Shown: positions 25,477 through 33,651 of the stretch, piece after piece | Layout of the letters: every line of letters begins with the position of its first letter | Position numbering within the stretch: position 1 is the first letter of the stretch | Assembly: GCA_015058625.1 (NCBI GenBank) | Contig: SVCA01000001.1 | Span: 1 to 64,000, forward strand | DNA length: 64,000 nt | Origin: Pseudoselenomonas ruminantium | Lineage (GTDB): Bacteria > Bacillota > Negativicutes > Selenomonadales > Selenomonadaceae | Reading direction: 5' to 3' | Translations under genes and position numbers: made by a program | Notes under the pieces: model-generated | Databases searched by the model: none | What the model saw: the letters and a program-made list of their open reading frames with translations, nothing else | Told to the model about the DNA's origin: nothing

Positions 25477-26434
25477 CGTATTCCATGAGATATTCGATAT
25501 GAATACCGGAGTGCGTTTCTCCGGCCTCCCATGTATCCATGATGCGGCGGAACACAATGGGGAAATCCTCCTCCGAAAGATTCTGCAGAATCACATAGAA
25601 CTGATTGGCCTTGTAGCGAAGTATCATATCGCTTTTCCGCAGTGTATCCTGCAGACAGAGGTCAAATTTTTCCACAGCGTCTGACAGACTGTACGGGCGC
25701 GCCTCAATATTTTCTTCATCCGATAGGATGAACAGCAGTTTCACAATCATACCGCCATAACGCTTGTAGAACTGGCGCAGGAAGTGATAGATTATGGAGA
25801 ATTGCTCCATATCCATCGAAATGGGCCCGCCTCTTCTATGCCAGCCCTCCACCATCTGCGTGATGCGGGCAAACTCCTTTTTGATATCGTTGCTATCGCA
25901 TAAGTCGGTTTCTCCCTCCTGACCATACAGCCTGCTGCCGTTTTTGCCCGTTTGCTCCGGGCAGAGCTTTGTCAAGCGCATGGTTCCAGCGGCTTTATTC
26001 AAAAAACCGGTCAGCTTGTCAACAGACGCTTCCTCTTTCAGAAGTTCCAGTTCCTGGGTATGCTTGACGGCATTTAAGATGCGCCGAATGAGAATTTCCT
26101 TATGAACAGGTTTGCGAATAAAATCCGCGGCGCCCTGTTCAAAGCTGCGAATCTCCGCATCACTGGTCTCCATGCCGCTTAAGAAAAAGACGGGCGTGGG
26201 TTTGCGCCCTTCTTTTTCTTCCATGCGCCGCAATGCCTGATACGTTTCAAAGCCATCCATCTCCGGCATCTGTATATCCAGCAGAATCAAATCCGGTGTA
26301 TTTTTTCCCATATATTTCAAAAGATCCCGCCCGGAACGCAGACAGTTGACCCGCATATCCTGCTCCCGCAAAATGCGTTTTACATGTGTCAGCGTCATGG
26401 CATCATCGTCAACAACAACAATCCAGACTCCCAT
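25445..26434 (-). CDS. Response regulator with degenerate GGDEF domain
   Basis: A 329-residue protein. Residues 1-125 form a receiver domain (Asp in LILLDIQMPEMDG, Lys in IRKPVHK). A segment beginning EASVDKLTGFLNKAAG resembles the start of a GGDEF domain but is cut short, and a second one after residue 225 has RYKANQF where GGDEF enzymes have RYGGDEF. It is therefore almost certainly unable to make cyclic di-GMP and may work as a signalling adaptor or binding protein. No output DNA-binding domain. GGGAGATAACT precedes the ATG. Confidence 0.8.
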   Translation of the reverse strand: MGVWIVVVDDDAMTLTHVKRILREQDMRVNCLRSGRDLLKYMGKNTPDLILLDIQMPEMDGFETYQALRRMEEKEGRKPTPVFFLSGMETSDAEIRSFEQGAADFIRKPVHKEILIRRILNAVKHTQELELLKEEASVDKLTGFLNKAAGTMRLTKLCPEQTGKNGSRLYGQEGETDLCDSNDIKKEFARITQMVEGWHRRGGPISMDMEQFSIIYHFLRQFYKRYGGMIVKLLFILSDEENIEARPYSLSDAVEKFDLCLQDTLRKSDMILRYKANQFYVILQNLSEEDFPIVFRRIMDTWEAGETHSGIHIEYLMEYVIYEKECYDK

Positions 26435-26580
26435 AGTTATCTCCCTTCTCCCCCTTTAATGATTAAGCATCGCCAATTCGTCAATCTCTCCCTTATTCGC
26501 AATATTCGCGATTCAAGTTATAAATCCTGCTATTCACAATACATCCAGCGACAGAATAATCCGAGGAATACATAGCACAA

Positions 26581-26622
26581 AAAAGCTGTGACAAAATGCG
26601 CTTGCATTCTGACACAGCTTTT
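26581..26622 (-). terminator. Terminator of the efflux / UspA operon
   Basis: AAAAGCTGTG (26581-26590) pairs with CACAGCTTTT (26613-26622); T-run on the minus strand. Confidence 0.8.
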
Positions 26623-26628
26623 GACTCG

Positions 26629-27153
26629 TTAAGATTCTTCCGGCATTCCCTTGCACAGCAGCACGGGACAATCTGCATGCTGGGTGACGAAACTGGACAC
26701 GCTGCCCATCAGCAGGCTACGGAAGGTGCCGAAGCCATGGGAGCCCATGACAATCATATCGCTTTCCTCTTCCTCGGCCACACTTAAGATAACCTCACCG
26801 GGATTGCCCACTTCCACGCGGGTATGGGCATGGATTTCACTTGGGATTACGTGCATGAGGTCTGCCAGGAATTGATAGGCGGCAATTTTGAGTTCCGCGG
26901 GCACATAACCACTGAGGCTGACCTGCTCAAAGGCCGCCACATTCTCATTGTAGTCCACCACCATCAGCAGGGTGATTTCCGCCTTGGTCGCAGCCGCGAG
27001 CTGAACGGCCTCCTTGACGGCCTTAAAGGCCTGCCCGGAACCGTCCGTGGGCAAAAGAATGCGGTCACACTTTATCGCCTGCTGTGGCCGCGTTTTGATT
27101 TCCTCAATCAGCGCAGCCGTATCCATTTGACTTGTCAATTCCATCTTTTCCAC
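26629..27153 (-). CDS. Universal stress protein (UspA family)
   Basis: A 174-residue single UspA domain. The ATP-binding motif MGSHGFGTFRSLLMGSVSSFV near the C-terminus is intact, so it is likely a nucleotide-binding type. The start is GTG with AGGGGA upstream; it begins four bases after the efflux permease stop at 27158, so it is in the efflux operon. One TTGACTTGTCAA palindrome lies at residues encoding Leu-Thr-Ser-Gln near the N-terminus. Confidence 0.85.
   Translation of the reverse strand: MEKMELTSQMDTAALIEEIKTRPQQAIKCDRILLPTDGSGQAFKAVKEAVQLAAATKAEITLLMVVDYNENVAAFEQVSLSGYVPAELKIAAYQFLADLMHVIPSEIHAHTRVEVGNPGEVILSVAEEEESDMIVMGSHGFGTFRSLLMGSVSSFVTQHADCPVLLCKGMPEES
27127..27138. repeat. TTGACTTGTCAA palindrome (in UspA gene)
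   Basis: Perfect 12-base palindrome within codons for Leu-Thr-Ser-Gln of the UspA gene. Confidence 0.85.
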
Positions 27154-27157
27154 AACA

Positions 27158-28348
27158 TCATCCCCTATCTGCCAGTTCCTGCGCCAGCGCTGCCATCTGC
27201 TTATGCTGACGTTCTTCAGCTGCCTGTCTGGCTAAAAGTTCCTTGCGGGAAGCATTGAACCGCAGGCAGAACAGGATGCCCACTATCCCCATATAGACGA
27301 GAAATGCGCCAAAGGTCTGGGCAATATCAGCAAAGCCTGCCCCCCGGGCAATGATATCCCGTTCAAAATGAAATTCCCAGGTAAGCGGAAATACATGACT
27401 GAATTTTACCACCCAATCAGCAAAGAAGGTAGTCGGACCAGCACCGCCCCCCAGAATAAAACCGCCAGGAATAAAGAGAATCATCCGGCTTGATGCAATA
27501 CCGGGGTTAGCTGCCGTCCAGCCAAACATCAAGGACAAGGTGCCCACCGTGAAAATATAAAATATCTGCACGAAGATAAAGGTAAAGAGATTTCCCGAAA
27601 AGGTCAAATCCCCCCATACCCGGAGTACCGCCAATCCCAGCACCCAGGAAACCATCAGACAGCAGCCATAGGGAATGAGTCTTGCCAATAAATCCCAGGG
27701 CGTGCCCTCAAGCAGAACTTTATCCAGCTGATGTGTAAGCCTAAGACGCGGTATCATACCAATGGTTGCAAAGGTAAAGAACATCGAACCAAAGAAGAAC
27801 AAGAAGCCCAACGTTTCCCCGTTGTCCTTGGATTCCTGCGGATTAAAGAGGTTACGGGTCGCAAGGCTCACGTTGCCGTAAATGCTGTCATTGGTACTGC
27901 CCACATCACCGTTGGCCATCGCGTTATCCAGCCCTACGATTTCATTTAACGCTTCTTTGATGTTGCTGGTATTGGCCGAGTTCGTGTTATCGTAGAACAC
28001 GCCAATATTGGATGCCACACCCGTATATCTATCCTTTTCCAGACCTCTGGGGAAATACACCACAGCAAAAGCCCTGTCCTGATAGAATAAATCCTTGGGA
28101 TCCTGCGCCGTATTCAGTACCGCCGTAACCTTCATGTACTCTGAGGCATCTATGCGATTGGTCAATTCTCGCGTATAAGCCGAGTTATCCAAATCGATAA
28201 CAACGACTTTAACATCCTTGGCAATGTTGCCAGTGAGCAGCACCGACACAAATAGCGTGATAACCATGGCCACCATGATGCAGACCTTTTCATAGGGCAT
28301 GCCCTGACCAGAAAACAGGAACTTAATTTCATCTCTTAGTGAATTCAC
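27158..28348 (-). CDS. ABC-2 type efflux permease
   Basis: A 396-residue inner-membrane protein with one N-terminal transmembrane segment, a large external domain (about residues 45-190) and five or six C-terminal membrane segments, the standard ABC-2 permease layout. It starts with a GTG and overlaps the upstream membrane-fusion gene by 20 bases. No ATPase gene is present in the cluster, so it either borrows one from elsewhere or works differently. Probably part of a drug- or toxin-export system together with the HlyD protein at 28329. Confidence 0.8.
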   Translation of the reverse strand: MNSLRDEIKFLFSGQGMPYEKVCIMVAMVITLFVSVLLTGNIAKDVKVVVIDLDNSAYTRELTNRIDASEYMKVTAVLNTAQDPKDLFYQDRAFAVVYFPRGLEKDRYTGVASNIGVFYDNTNSANTSNIKEALNEIVGLDNAMANGDVGSTNDSIYGNVSLATRNLFNPQESKDNGETLGFLFFFGSMFFTFATIGMIPRLRLTHQLDKVLLEGTPWDLLARLIPYGCCLMVSWVLGLAVLRVWGDLTFSGNLFTFIFVQIFYIFTVGTLSLMFGWTAANPGIASSRMILFIPGGFILGGGAGPTTFFADWVVKFSHVFPLTWEFHFERDIIARGAGFADIAQTFGAFLVYMGIVGILFCLRFNASRKELLARQAAEERQHKQMAALAQELADRG

Positions 28349-29423
28349 TGTCTTTCACCCCAATAGTCATGCCCGGGATAATGCCATCCTGCGGGTCAAT
28401 ATAGATACGCACCTGAAATGCCGAAAGGTCAGACTGTCCCTTTTCGCGGGACTGCTTCAAATCCGCAAAGCCCGGAGCCTGCGTCAAAAGACGTACCGTC
28501 CCCGTAACCTTCTTTTCTCCAGCTACCGTAGTACCGGTAATTTCCATGCCCTCGGAGAGGCCTGCTGCCTGCTTTTCGCTGATATAGATATCGTAGTAGC
28601 TGCGGCTGCTTTCGAGCAGCACCACTGGCGTGGACGGAGAAATCATCTCCCCTTCTTTAGCCAGCACTTTGAGGATTTTGCCATCTTCGGGAGCGCGCAG
28701 GGTCAGACGTTCCTTGGCCACTTCGAGTTCCTTTAACTGCACTTCGAGGGCCGCTTTCTGCTGACGCAGGGCTTCCACATCATTGCCCATGTTGTCGGCA
28801 GACATCCGCGCCTGTGCAATGGAGTCCGTGCCGCTGCCATTGGTGACGGCGGTCAGTTTGTTCAATAATTGCTGCTGCTGTTCCACGTTGGCCCGCGCCA
28901 CGTTGAGCGTCATCTCTGCATCATCCAGCTGGGACTGAGCAATAGCGCCAGCCTCGACCAAAGAGGCCTTGCGGTTATAATCAATCTGGGCATTCTTCAA
29001 GGTGACATTCGCCGACTGCAAAGCTGCCTGCTGCTGGTCGATGCCACGGTAGTTCTGGCTTTCACTCGTATCGGCTTTCAGATAGTTGATACCCTGCGTG
29101 CCGCTGGTGGAGGCAATCTGCGCTTCCATCTGGGCAATCTGGGTCTTGAGCTTAGCAATGGAAAGGTCGGTGTCCGTGGAGTCCAGTTCCATGATTACGT
29201 CACCCTTATGAACATAATCGCCTTCCTTCACCGCTTCTTTGATGAGCCGCCCGCTGACGGAATCAAAGGACATCTTGACCTGCTCGGCCGTAAGAATCCC
29301 TTCCTTCTTCTCCGTGGCCAGCACCAGCGCATCATTGCCCTTATACATCAACACCAGTCCTCCGATAATCAGGAGGGCAATAAATACGATGCCCGTACGC
29401 TTGGCTTTTTCTTTTGTGTTCAT
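28329..29423 (-). CDS. HlyD-family membrane fusion protein
   Basis: A 364-residue periplasmic adaptor with one N-terminal membrane anchor, a biotinyl-lipoyl-like hairpin (VKEGDYVHKGDVIMELD), a long coiled-coil region (about residues 85-245), and beta-barrel segments. It connects the inner-membrane permease encoded downstream to an outer-membrane channel, fitting a Gram-negative envelope. A palindrome at 29444-29461 lies just upstream of the start and is a probable MarR site. Confidence 0.85.
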   Translation of the reverse strand: MNTKEKAKRTGIVFIALLIIGGLVLMYKGNDALVLATEKKEGILTAEQVKMSFDSVSGRLIKEAVKEGDYVHKGDVIMELDSTDTDLSIAKLKTQIAQMEAQIASTSGTQGINYLKADTSESQNYRGIDQQQAALQSANVTLKNAQIDYNRKASLVEAGAIAQSQLDDAEMTLNVARANVEQQQQLLNKLTAVTNGSGTDSIAQARMSADNMGNDVEALRQQKAALEVQLKELEVAKERLTLRAPEDGKILKVLAKEGEMISPSTPVVLLESSRSYYDIYISEKQAAGLSEGMEITGTTVAGEKKVTGTVRLLTQAPGFADLKQSREKGQSDLSAFQVRIYIDPQDGIIPGMTIGVKDSEFTKR

Positions 29424-29443
29424 TCTCGATTCTCTCCCTTATA

Positions 29444-29461
29444 TAGTTTACTAGCTAACTA
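29444..29461. promoter_or_regulatory. Palindrome upstream of the efflux operon
   Basis: TAGTTTACTAGCTAACTA is symmetric except for two positions per arm. It is located between the MarR gene and the membrane-fusion gene and resembles a MarR operator, as does the site at 29990. Confidence 0.5.
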
Positions 29462-29483
29462 CTTTGACGTAAAAATAAGTGCC

Positions 29484-29969
29484 TTAGGCACTTAACTTTT
29501 CCAGCAGCATAATGAGTTCTTTCTGCTCGGCTTCGGTCAGTTTTTCCATCAGTTTGCTGACCCGCAGATAATGCGGCGGCAAAATCTCTTCCATGAATTC
29601 ACAGCCCGCTTTCGTCAGACTCACGACCTTGGCCCGGCCATCCTGGGCGGCAGGATTGATATCCACCAGTCCGTCCCGTTCCATGCGCCGCAGCATATTG
29701 CTGATGGTCGCGCGGGTCACACCCACTTTGGCCGCAAGTTCTGACGGAGCTACACCCTTTTCGCCATACTGATGAAGCACCACCAGCGCACAGAACTTTC
29801 CTTCGGACAACTGATAGCTCTGCTGCAGCACATCCAAAATGGACTGCTGAATCTCTTCACTAGCCATCTTGATGCCCAGCATGGCGATGACTGCCGCCGG
29901 ATTAATCTCCGGCACCAGCTTCTTATGCCGTTCCAATTCGGCAAAGGTCGGTATAATTTCCCGTTTCAT
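29484..29969 (-). CDS. MarR-family transcriptional regulator
   Basis: A 161-residue winged-helix regulator. The DNA-binding helices are in the APSELAAKVGVTRATISNML stretch (about residues 90-110) followed by the wing DINPAAQDGRAKVVSLT. An N-terminal extension of about 40 residues is longer than usual. GGTGGAG precedes the ATG at 29969. Located in front of the efflux operon and reading in the same direction, it probably represses the operon and itself through the palindromes at 29990 and 29444. Confidence 0.85.
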   Translation of the reverse strand: MKREIIPTFAELERHKKLVPEINPAAVIAMLGIKMASEEIQQSILDVLQQSYQLSEGKFCALVVLHQYGEKGVAPSELAAKVGVTRATISNMLRRMERDGLVDINPAAQDGRAKVVSLTKAGCEFMEEILPPHYLRVSKLMEKLTEAEQKELIMLLEKLSA

Positions 29970-29989
29970 AATTATCTCCACCATAAATA

Positions 29990-30003
29990 ATTAGCTTGCT
30001 AAT
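29990..30003. promoter_or_regulatory. MarR-type operator before the MarR gene
   Basis: ATTAGC-N2-GCTAAT, a perfect inverted repeat 20 bases before the MarR start codon, consistent with autoregulation. Confidence 0.55.
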
Positions 30004-30047
30004 CATTTATTATAAAGATTTTGCTCTTTTTGTCAACAGCGATATTT

Positions 30048-30236
30048 TTAATCGTCAATGCTTTCTTCATGCTGACGGATGGTTTCGGCCACCACTTTGT
30101 CAAAACCTGTCAGCGCTGCAAAGGGAGCGAACTGTGCCGCCCGCTTGGCAAGCGGCATACGCTGATGGTTTTGCGGCTCCGGCCGCGGCAGGTTCACGAT
30201 ATCGGCGTAATCTTCACTTGTTCTCTGGGGAATCAT
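30048..30236 (-). CDS. Small protein partner of the Y-family polymerase
   Basis: A 62-residue protein with the segment MPLAKRAAQFAPFAALTGFD followed by a short acidic helix. Small proteins with this pattern (YolD-like) accompany Y-family polymerases in many Firmicutes; their biochemical role is not established. It overlaps the polymerase gene by four bases and has AGGAGG before its ATG, so the two are translated together. Confidence 0.65.
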   Translation of the reverse strand: MIPQRTSEDYADIVNLPRPEPQNHQRMPLAKRAAQFAPFAALTGFDKVVAETIRQHEESIDD

Positions 30237-31732
30237 GCCTTGTGTCCTCCTATCTCACTGTTTCTGGCTATGGTGCGCGCCTCCTCTTTGAGGTTTGCCG
30301 CCTTCAGCACAGCGTTCTTGCCAAATTTATTTCTAAGGGCCAGCATTGCATGCTGCAGGGATTTTTCCTTTTGCGCGCTGCGCTCCTTCGCTTCTTCCTG
30401 ACGGGTTCTCTCCTCCAGATTGTCAAAGAGATTGAATTGCACCACCGCTTCCTTTTGACTGGTCAGACTGTCCTCTGCAATCAGGCGGCCTACGGTCACG
30501 GTAAGGCGGCGCACGAGAAGCTGCGGCATGGTTATGCGGTCATAGAGGGCCAGCGTTTCCTGCAGAAGTTCTTTCGTCGAGGAAGTATGCTGCGCAAGGC
30601 TCACGGTTCCATGCGCAGCCTTGGGCACCTTGCGTCCGTAATGGTCGATATGGACAGGGCCAGTATAGCCCTTGGCCATGTTCTCGATGTCGTAGCCCAC
30701 ATCGAGCACCACCTGATTGGTCACGAGTTTCTTTTCCAGCAAATCAAAGATAAGCTGGTCCATCATCTCCCAGACAATCAGCCGCGCCTGTTCATTGGTA
30801 TAGGGTTCGTGCAGTACCTGACCACTGCTCAGGCTCGTGCTGGTCGGCCGATAATTCTTGACTTCTTCCATTGTGCAGGGTTCATATCCCCAGGCATGGT
30901 CAATCAGAGGCTCTGCATTCACGCCAAAGGCCTTATAGAGTTCATTTTCGCCATAGGCCTGCAACGAAAAGCGGGCAATATCGCCCATGGTGTAGAGCCC
31001 CATGTCGGCAAGTTTCTGGGCATAGCCTCTCCCCACCCGCCAAAAATCCGTTATGGGGGTATGGTGCCAGAGCTGCTGACGATAGCGCATTTCATCGAGT
31101 TCGGCAATGCGCACACCGTCCTTGTCCGGCGGCATATGTTTGGCGGTGATATCCATGGCAATCTTGGCCAGATACATATTACTGCCCACGCCTGCCGTAG
31201 CCGTGATGCCCGTTTCCGTCAGCACATCCCCCACCATCTTTCGGGCGAGTTCATGCGCCGTCATTTTATAGGTAGCGAGATACGGTGCCACATGGATAAA
31301 AACTTCGTCAATGGAATACGTATGAATATCATGGGGAGCGATATACCGCAGGTACACGCCGAACACCTGCCCGCTGTATTTCATATAGAGCGCCATGCGG
31401 GGAACAGCCACGATATAACCGATGGCAAGCTGCGGATTATCGGCCAGTTCCTGACTGTCGCAGGATTCGCCCACGAGTTTTCCGCCCGGTGCCTTAGCCG
31501 CCCGCAGCCTGTTGGCATATTTGATTTTCTGCACCACCTCAAAAAGCCTTGCCCGCCCCGGTACGCCATACTGTTTGATGGCGGGGCTGGCGGCAAGGCA
31601 GATGGTCTTTTCCGACCGGCTCTCATCTGCCACCACCAGATTGGTGGTCAACGGGTCAAGCTCCCGCTCCACACATTCCACGGAAGCGTAGAAGGATTTG
31701 AGGTCAATGGCGATATAACTTGCCTTGTCCAT
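30233..31732 (-). CDS. Y-family DNA polymerase (UmuC/DinB-like)
   Basis: A 499-residue translesion polymerase. Active-site motifs: IAIDLKSFYASVEC (metal-binding Asp) near the N-terminus, YSIDEVFIH around residue 115, and helix-hairpin-helix and little-finger regions after residue 190. It copies past damaged bases. The ATG at 31732 is preferred over a GTG at 31741 that overlaps the AGGTG ribosome-binding site. Three palindromes stand in its promoter, the nearest overlapping the -35 box, suggesting damage- or stress-dependent control. Confidence 0.85.
   Translation of the reverse strand: MDKASYIAIDLKSFYASVECVERELDPLTTNLVVADESRSEKTICLAASPAIKQYGVPGRARLFEVVQKIKYANRLRAAKAPGGKLVGESCDSQELADNPQLAIGYIVAVPRMALYMKYSGQVFGVYLRYIAPHDIHTYSIDEVFIHVAPYLATYKMTAHELARKMVGDVLTETGITATAGVGSNMYLAKIAMDITAKHMPPDKDGVRIAELDEMRYRQQLWHHTPITDFWRVGRGYAQKLADMGLYTMGDIARFSLQAYGENELYKAFGVNAEPLIDHAWGYEPCTMEEVKNYRPTSTSLSSGQVLHEPYTNEQARLIVWEMMDQLIFDLLEKKLVTNQVVLDVGYDIENMAKGYTGPVHIDHYGRKVPKAAHGTVSLAQHTSSTKELLQETLALYDRITMPQLLVRRLTVTVGRLIAEDSLTSQKEAVVQFNLFDNLEERTRQEEAKERSAQKEKSLQHAMLALRNKFGKNAVLKAANLKEEARTIARNSEIGGHKA
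30455..30466. repeat. TTGACTGGTCAG palindrome (in the polymerase gene)
   Basis: A YTGACNNGTCAR copy encoding Leu-Thr-Ser-Gln near the polymerase C-terminus. Confidence 0.8.
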
Positions 31733-31767
31733 AATACTCACCTGTGTAATTTATTTACTCACAGTGT

Positions 31768-31796
31768 AGCATATACCTTGCGAGCTGACAAGTCAA
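31768..31796 (-). promoter_or_regulatory. Promoter of the Y-family polymerase operon
   Basis: TTGACT (31796-31791) and TATGCT (31773-31768) with a 17-base spacer. The -35 hexamer is the left half of the palindrome TTGACTTGTCAG, so a protein binding the palindrome would compete with RNA polymerase. Confidence 0.65.
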
Positions 31797-31825
31797 AATT
31801 GACAAATCAAATGCTGACATGTCAA
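31785..31825. repeat. Three tandem palindromes of the TGACNNGTCA class
   Basis: CTGACAAGTCAA (31785), TTGACAAATCAA (31799, one core mismatch) and CTGACATGTCAA (31814), spaced 14-15 bases apart between the polymerase promoter and the Rrf2 promoter. The spacing places them on about the same helix face within 1.5 turns. Likely operators. Confidence 0.75.
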
Positions 31826-31844
31826 AGACTCACCAAAAACGCTG

Positions 31845-31874
31845 TTGCCAACCCCATTCGCCTTGCAGTATAAT
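31845..31874 (+). promoter_or_regulatory. Promoter of the Rrf2 / cysteine desulfidase operon
   Basis: TTGCCA (31845-31850) and TATAAT (31869-31874), 18-base spacer, 38 bases before the Rrf2 start codon. Confidence 0.65.
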
Positions 31875-31911
31875 GGGTGGATAAGAATAGCGAAAGAACG
31901 GAGCTGATGGT

Positions 31912-32307
31912 ATGATTTCCACTCGTGGGCGCTATGCCCTGCGCGTTATGCTGGATTTGGCTGAAAACGAAAATGGCAAGTATATCCCCTTGAAGGATAT
32001 TGCCGCCCGCCAGGAACTTTCCAAAAAATATCTGGAAATTATCGTCAAGGATTTGGTAAAAGAAGGTCTGCTGACAGGAGCCAGCGGCAAAGGCGGCGGT
32101 TACAAGCTCTGCCGCCGTCCCGAGGAATACACTGTCGGTGAAATCGTCGAACTCATGGAAGGCACATTGGCCTCGGTTGCCTGTCTGACGGACAAGGAGC
32201 CAGCATGTCCCCGCAAGGGCATCTGCAAAACCCTCCCCCTTTGGACCGAATATCACCAGTTGGTACACGACTTCTTCTATGGCAAAAAATTAAGCGACCT
32301 GCTATAA
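31912..32307 (+). CDS. Rrf2-family regulator with Fe-S-type cysteines
   Basis: A 131-residue Rrf2 winged-helix protein (MISTRGRYALRVMLDLAEN at the start, recognition region QELSKKYLEIIVKDL). Residues about 92-106 hold three Cys, CLTDKEPACPRKGIC, close to the C-x5-7-C-x5-7-C arrangement by which IscR-type proteins bind an iron-sulfur cluster. It is 35 bases upstream of a cysteine desulfidase gene in the same operon, so it probably senses Fe-S or cysteine status and regulates sulfide release. Confidence 0.85.
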   Translation: MISTRGRYALRVMLDLAENENGKYIPLKDIAARQELSKKYLEIIVKDLVKEGLLTGASGKGGGYKLCRRPEEYTVGEIVELMEGTLASVACLTDKEPACPRKGICKTLPLWTEYHQLVHDFFYGKKLSDLL

Positions 32308-32342
32308 GACAGCACAATAACGACACGAATGGAGATACTTTA

Positions 32343-33620
32343 ATGGAAAAGAATTGCCCCACCTATCGAAACTATGTTGAAATCCTCAGACGCGAGCTGG
32401 TTCCGGCAATGGGCTGCACAGAACCCATTGCCATTGCCTACTGCGCAGCCAAAGCAAGAGCCGTCTTAGGCTGCCTGCCGGACAAGGTAACCATCGCCGC
32501 CAGTGGCAACATCATCAAGAACGTCAAGAGCGTTATCGTGCCTAACACCGGCGGCCGCAAGGGCATTGAAGCGGCCGCTGCCATCGGCATTGTGGCCGGA
32601 GACGAAGAAGCAGGCCTCGAAGTCATCGCCCATGCCAAGGATGAGGACAAGGGCAAGCTCGCAGATTACATGAAGCAGACGGAACTGCGCGTAGAATTTG
32701 CCGAGTCCGACCATGTACTCGATATTATCGTCACGGCCAGCAAAGGCGCAGATACGGTGGAAGTTCAGGTGGTCAATGAGCACACCAATATCGTCAAAAT
32801 CACCCGCAACGGTCAGGTCCTTCTTGAAAAGGAAATCGTAAACACGGTGGACACGGGCAAGCCGGACTACGAATGCCTGACCATTGAAAATATCTACGAC
32901 TTTGCCATGAGCTGCGACTTGGCCGATGTGCAGGAGATTATCGACCGTCAGATTGCCTATAACACGGCCATTGCCGAAGAAGGCCTCAAAAACGACTACG
33001 GCGCCAATATTGGCAAGACCCTCTTAAAAGCCTACGGAAACTCCGTCCATATCCGGGCCAGAGCCAAGGCTGCCGCCGGTTCCGATGCCCGCATGAACGG
33101 CTGCGAACTGCCGGTCGTCATCAACTCCGGCAGCGGCAATCAGGGCATGACCGTTTCTCTGCCCGTCATTGAATACGCCAAGGAATTAGGCGCTGACAAG
33201 GAAAAACTCTATCGCGCCCTCGTGCTGGCCAATCTCGTTACCCTCCATGAAAAGGAAGGCATTGGCCGCCTGTCTGCCTACTGCGGTGCTGTCAGTGCTG
33301 GAGCCGGGGCTGGTGCCGGCATTGCCTGGCTCTGCAGCGGCGACTACAAATCCGTCATCCACACCATCGTCAATGCGCTGGCCATCACCTCCGGCATTGT
33401 CTGTGACGGCGCCAAGGCCTCCTGTGCCGCCAAGATTTCTGCTGCGGTGGACGCAGGCATCCTAGGCTTTGAGATGTACCGCAACGGCCAGCAGTTCTAC
33501 GGCGGTGACGGCCTCGTCGAAAAGGGCGTGGAAAACACCATCCGCAACATCAGCCGCCTCGGACGCATCGGCATGAAGGAAACCGACAAGGAAATCATCA
33601 GCATGATGATTGGCAAATAA
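32343..33620 (+). CDS. L-cysteine desulfidase / serine-dehydratase-alpha-like (UPF0597)
   Basis: A 425-residue enzyme of the CyuA/YhaM family that breaks cysteine into sulfide, ammonia and pyruvate, thought to use a [4Fe-4S] cluster. The N-terminal VPAMGCTEPIAIAYCAAKA and the central NSGSGNQGMTVSLPV, with later Cys in YCGAVSAGAG and GIVCDGAKASCAAK, are family signatures. A frame open from 32205 would overlap the Rrf2 gene; the ATG at 32343 matches the family start. Follows a Fe-S-type Rrf2 regulator. Confidence 0.85.
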   Translation: MEKNCPTYRNYVEILRRELVPAMGCTEPIAIAYCAAKARAVLGCLPDKVTIAASGNIIKNVKSVIVPNTGGRKGIEAAAAIGIVAGDEEAGLEVIAHAKDEDKGKLADYMKQTELRVEFAESDHVLDIIVTASKGADTVEVQVVNEHTNIVKITRNGQVLLEKEIVNTVDTGKPDYECLTIENIYDFAMSCDLADVQEIIDRQIAYNTAIAEEGLKNDYGANIGKTLLKAYGNSVHIRARAKAAAGSDARMNGCELPVVINSGSGNQGMTVSLPVIEYAKELGADKEKLYRALVLANLVTLHEKEGIGRLSAYCGAVSAGAGAGAGIAWLCSGDYKSVIHTIVNALAITSGIVCDGAKASCAAKISAAVDAGILGFEMYRNGQQFYGGDGLVEKGVENTIRNISRLGRIGMKETDKEIISMMIGK

Positions 33621-33651
33621 ATACGCGCAAGCTAAGGGGAGGATGTTCCTT

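Noticed and set aside
26435..26580. Hidden gene between the GGDEF regulator and UspA
   Set aside because: No supported open frame with a ribosome-binding site; only the UspA terminator is seen.
32205..32342. Longer desulfidase start overlapping the Rrf2 gene
   Set aside because: The frame from 32205 lies within the regulator's coding sequence; family alignment favours the ATG at 32343.
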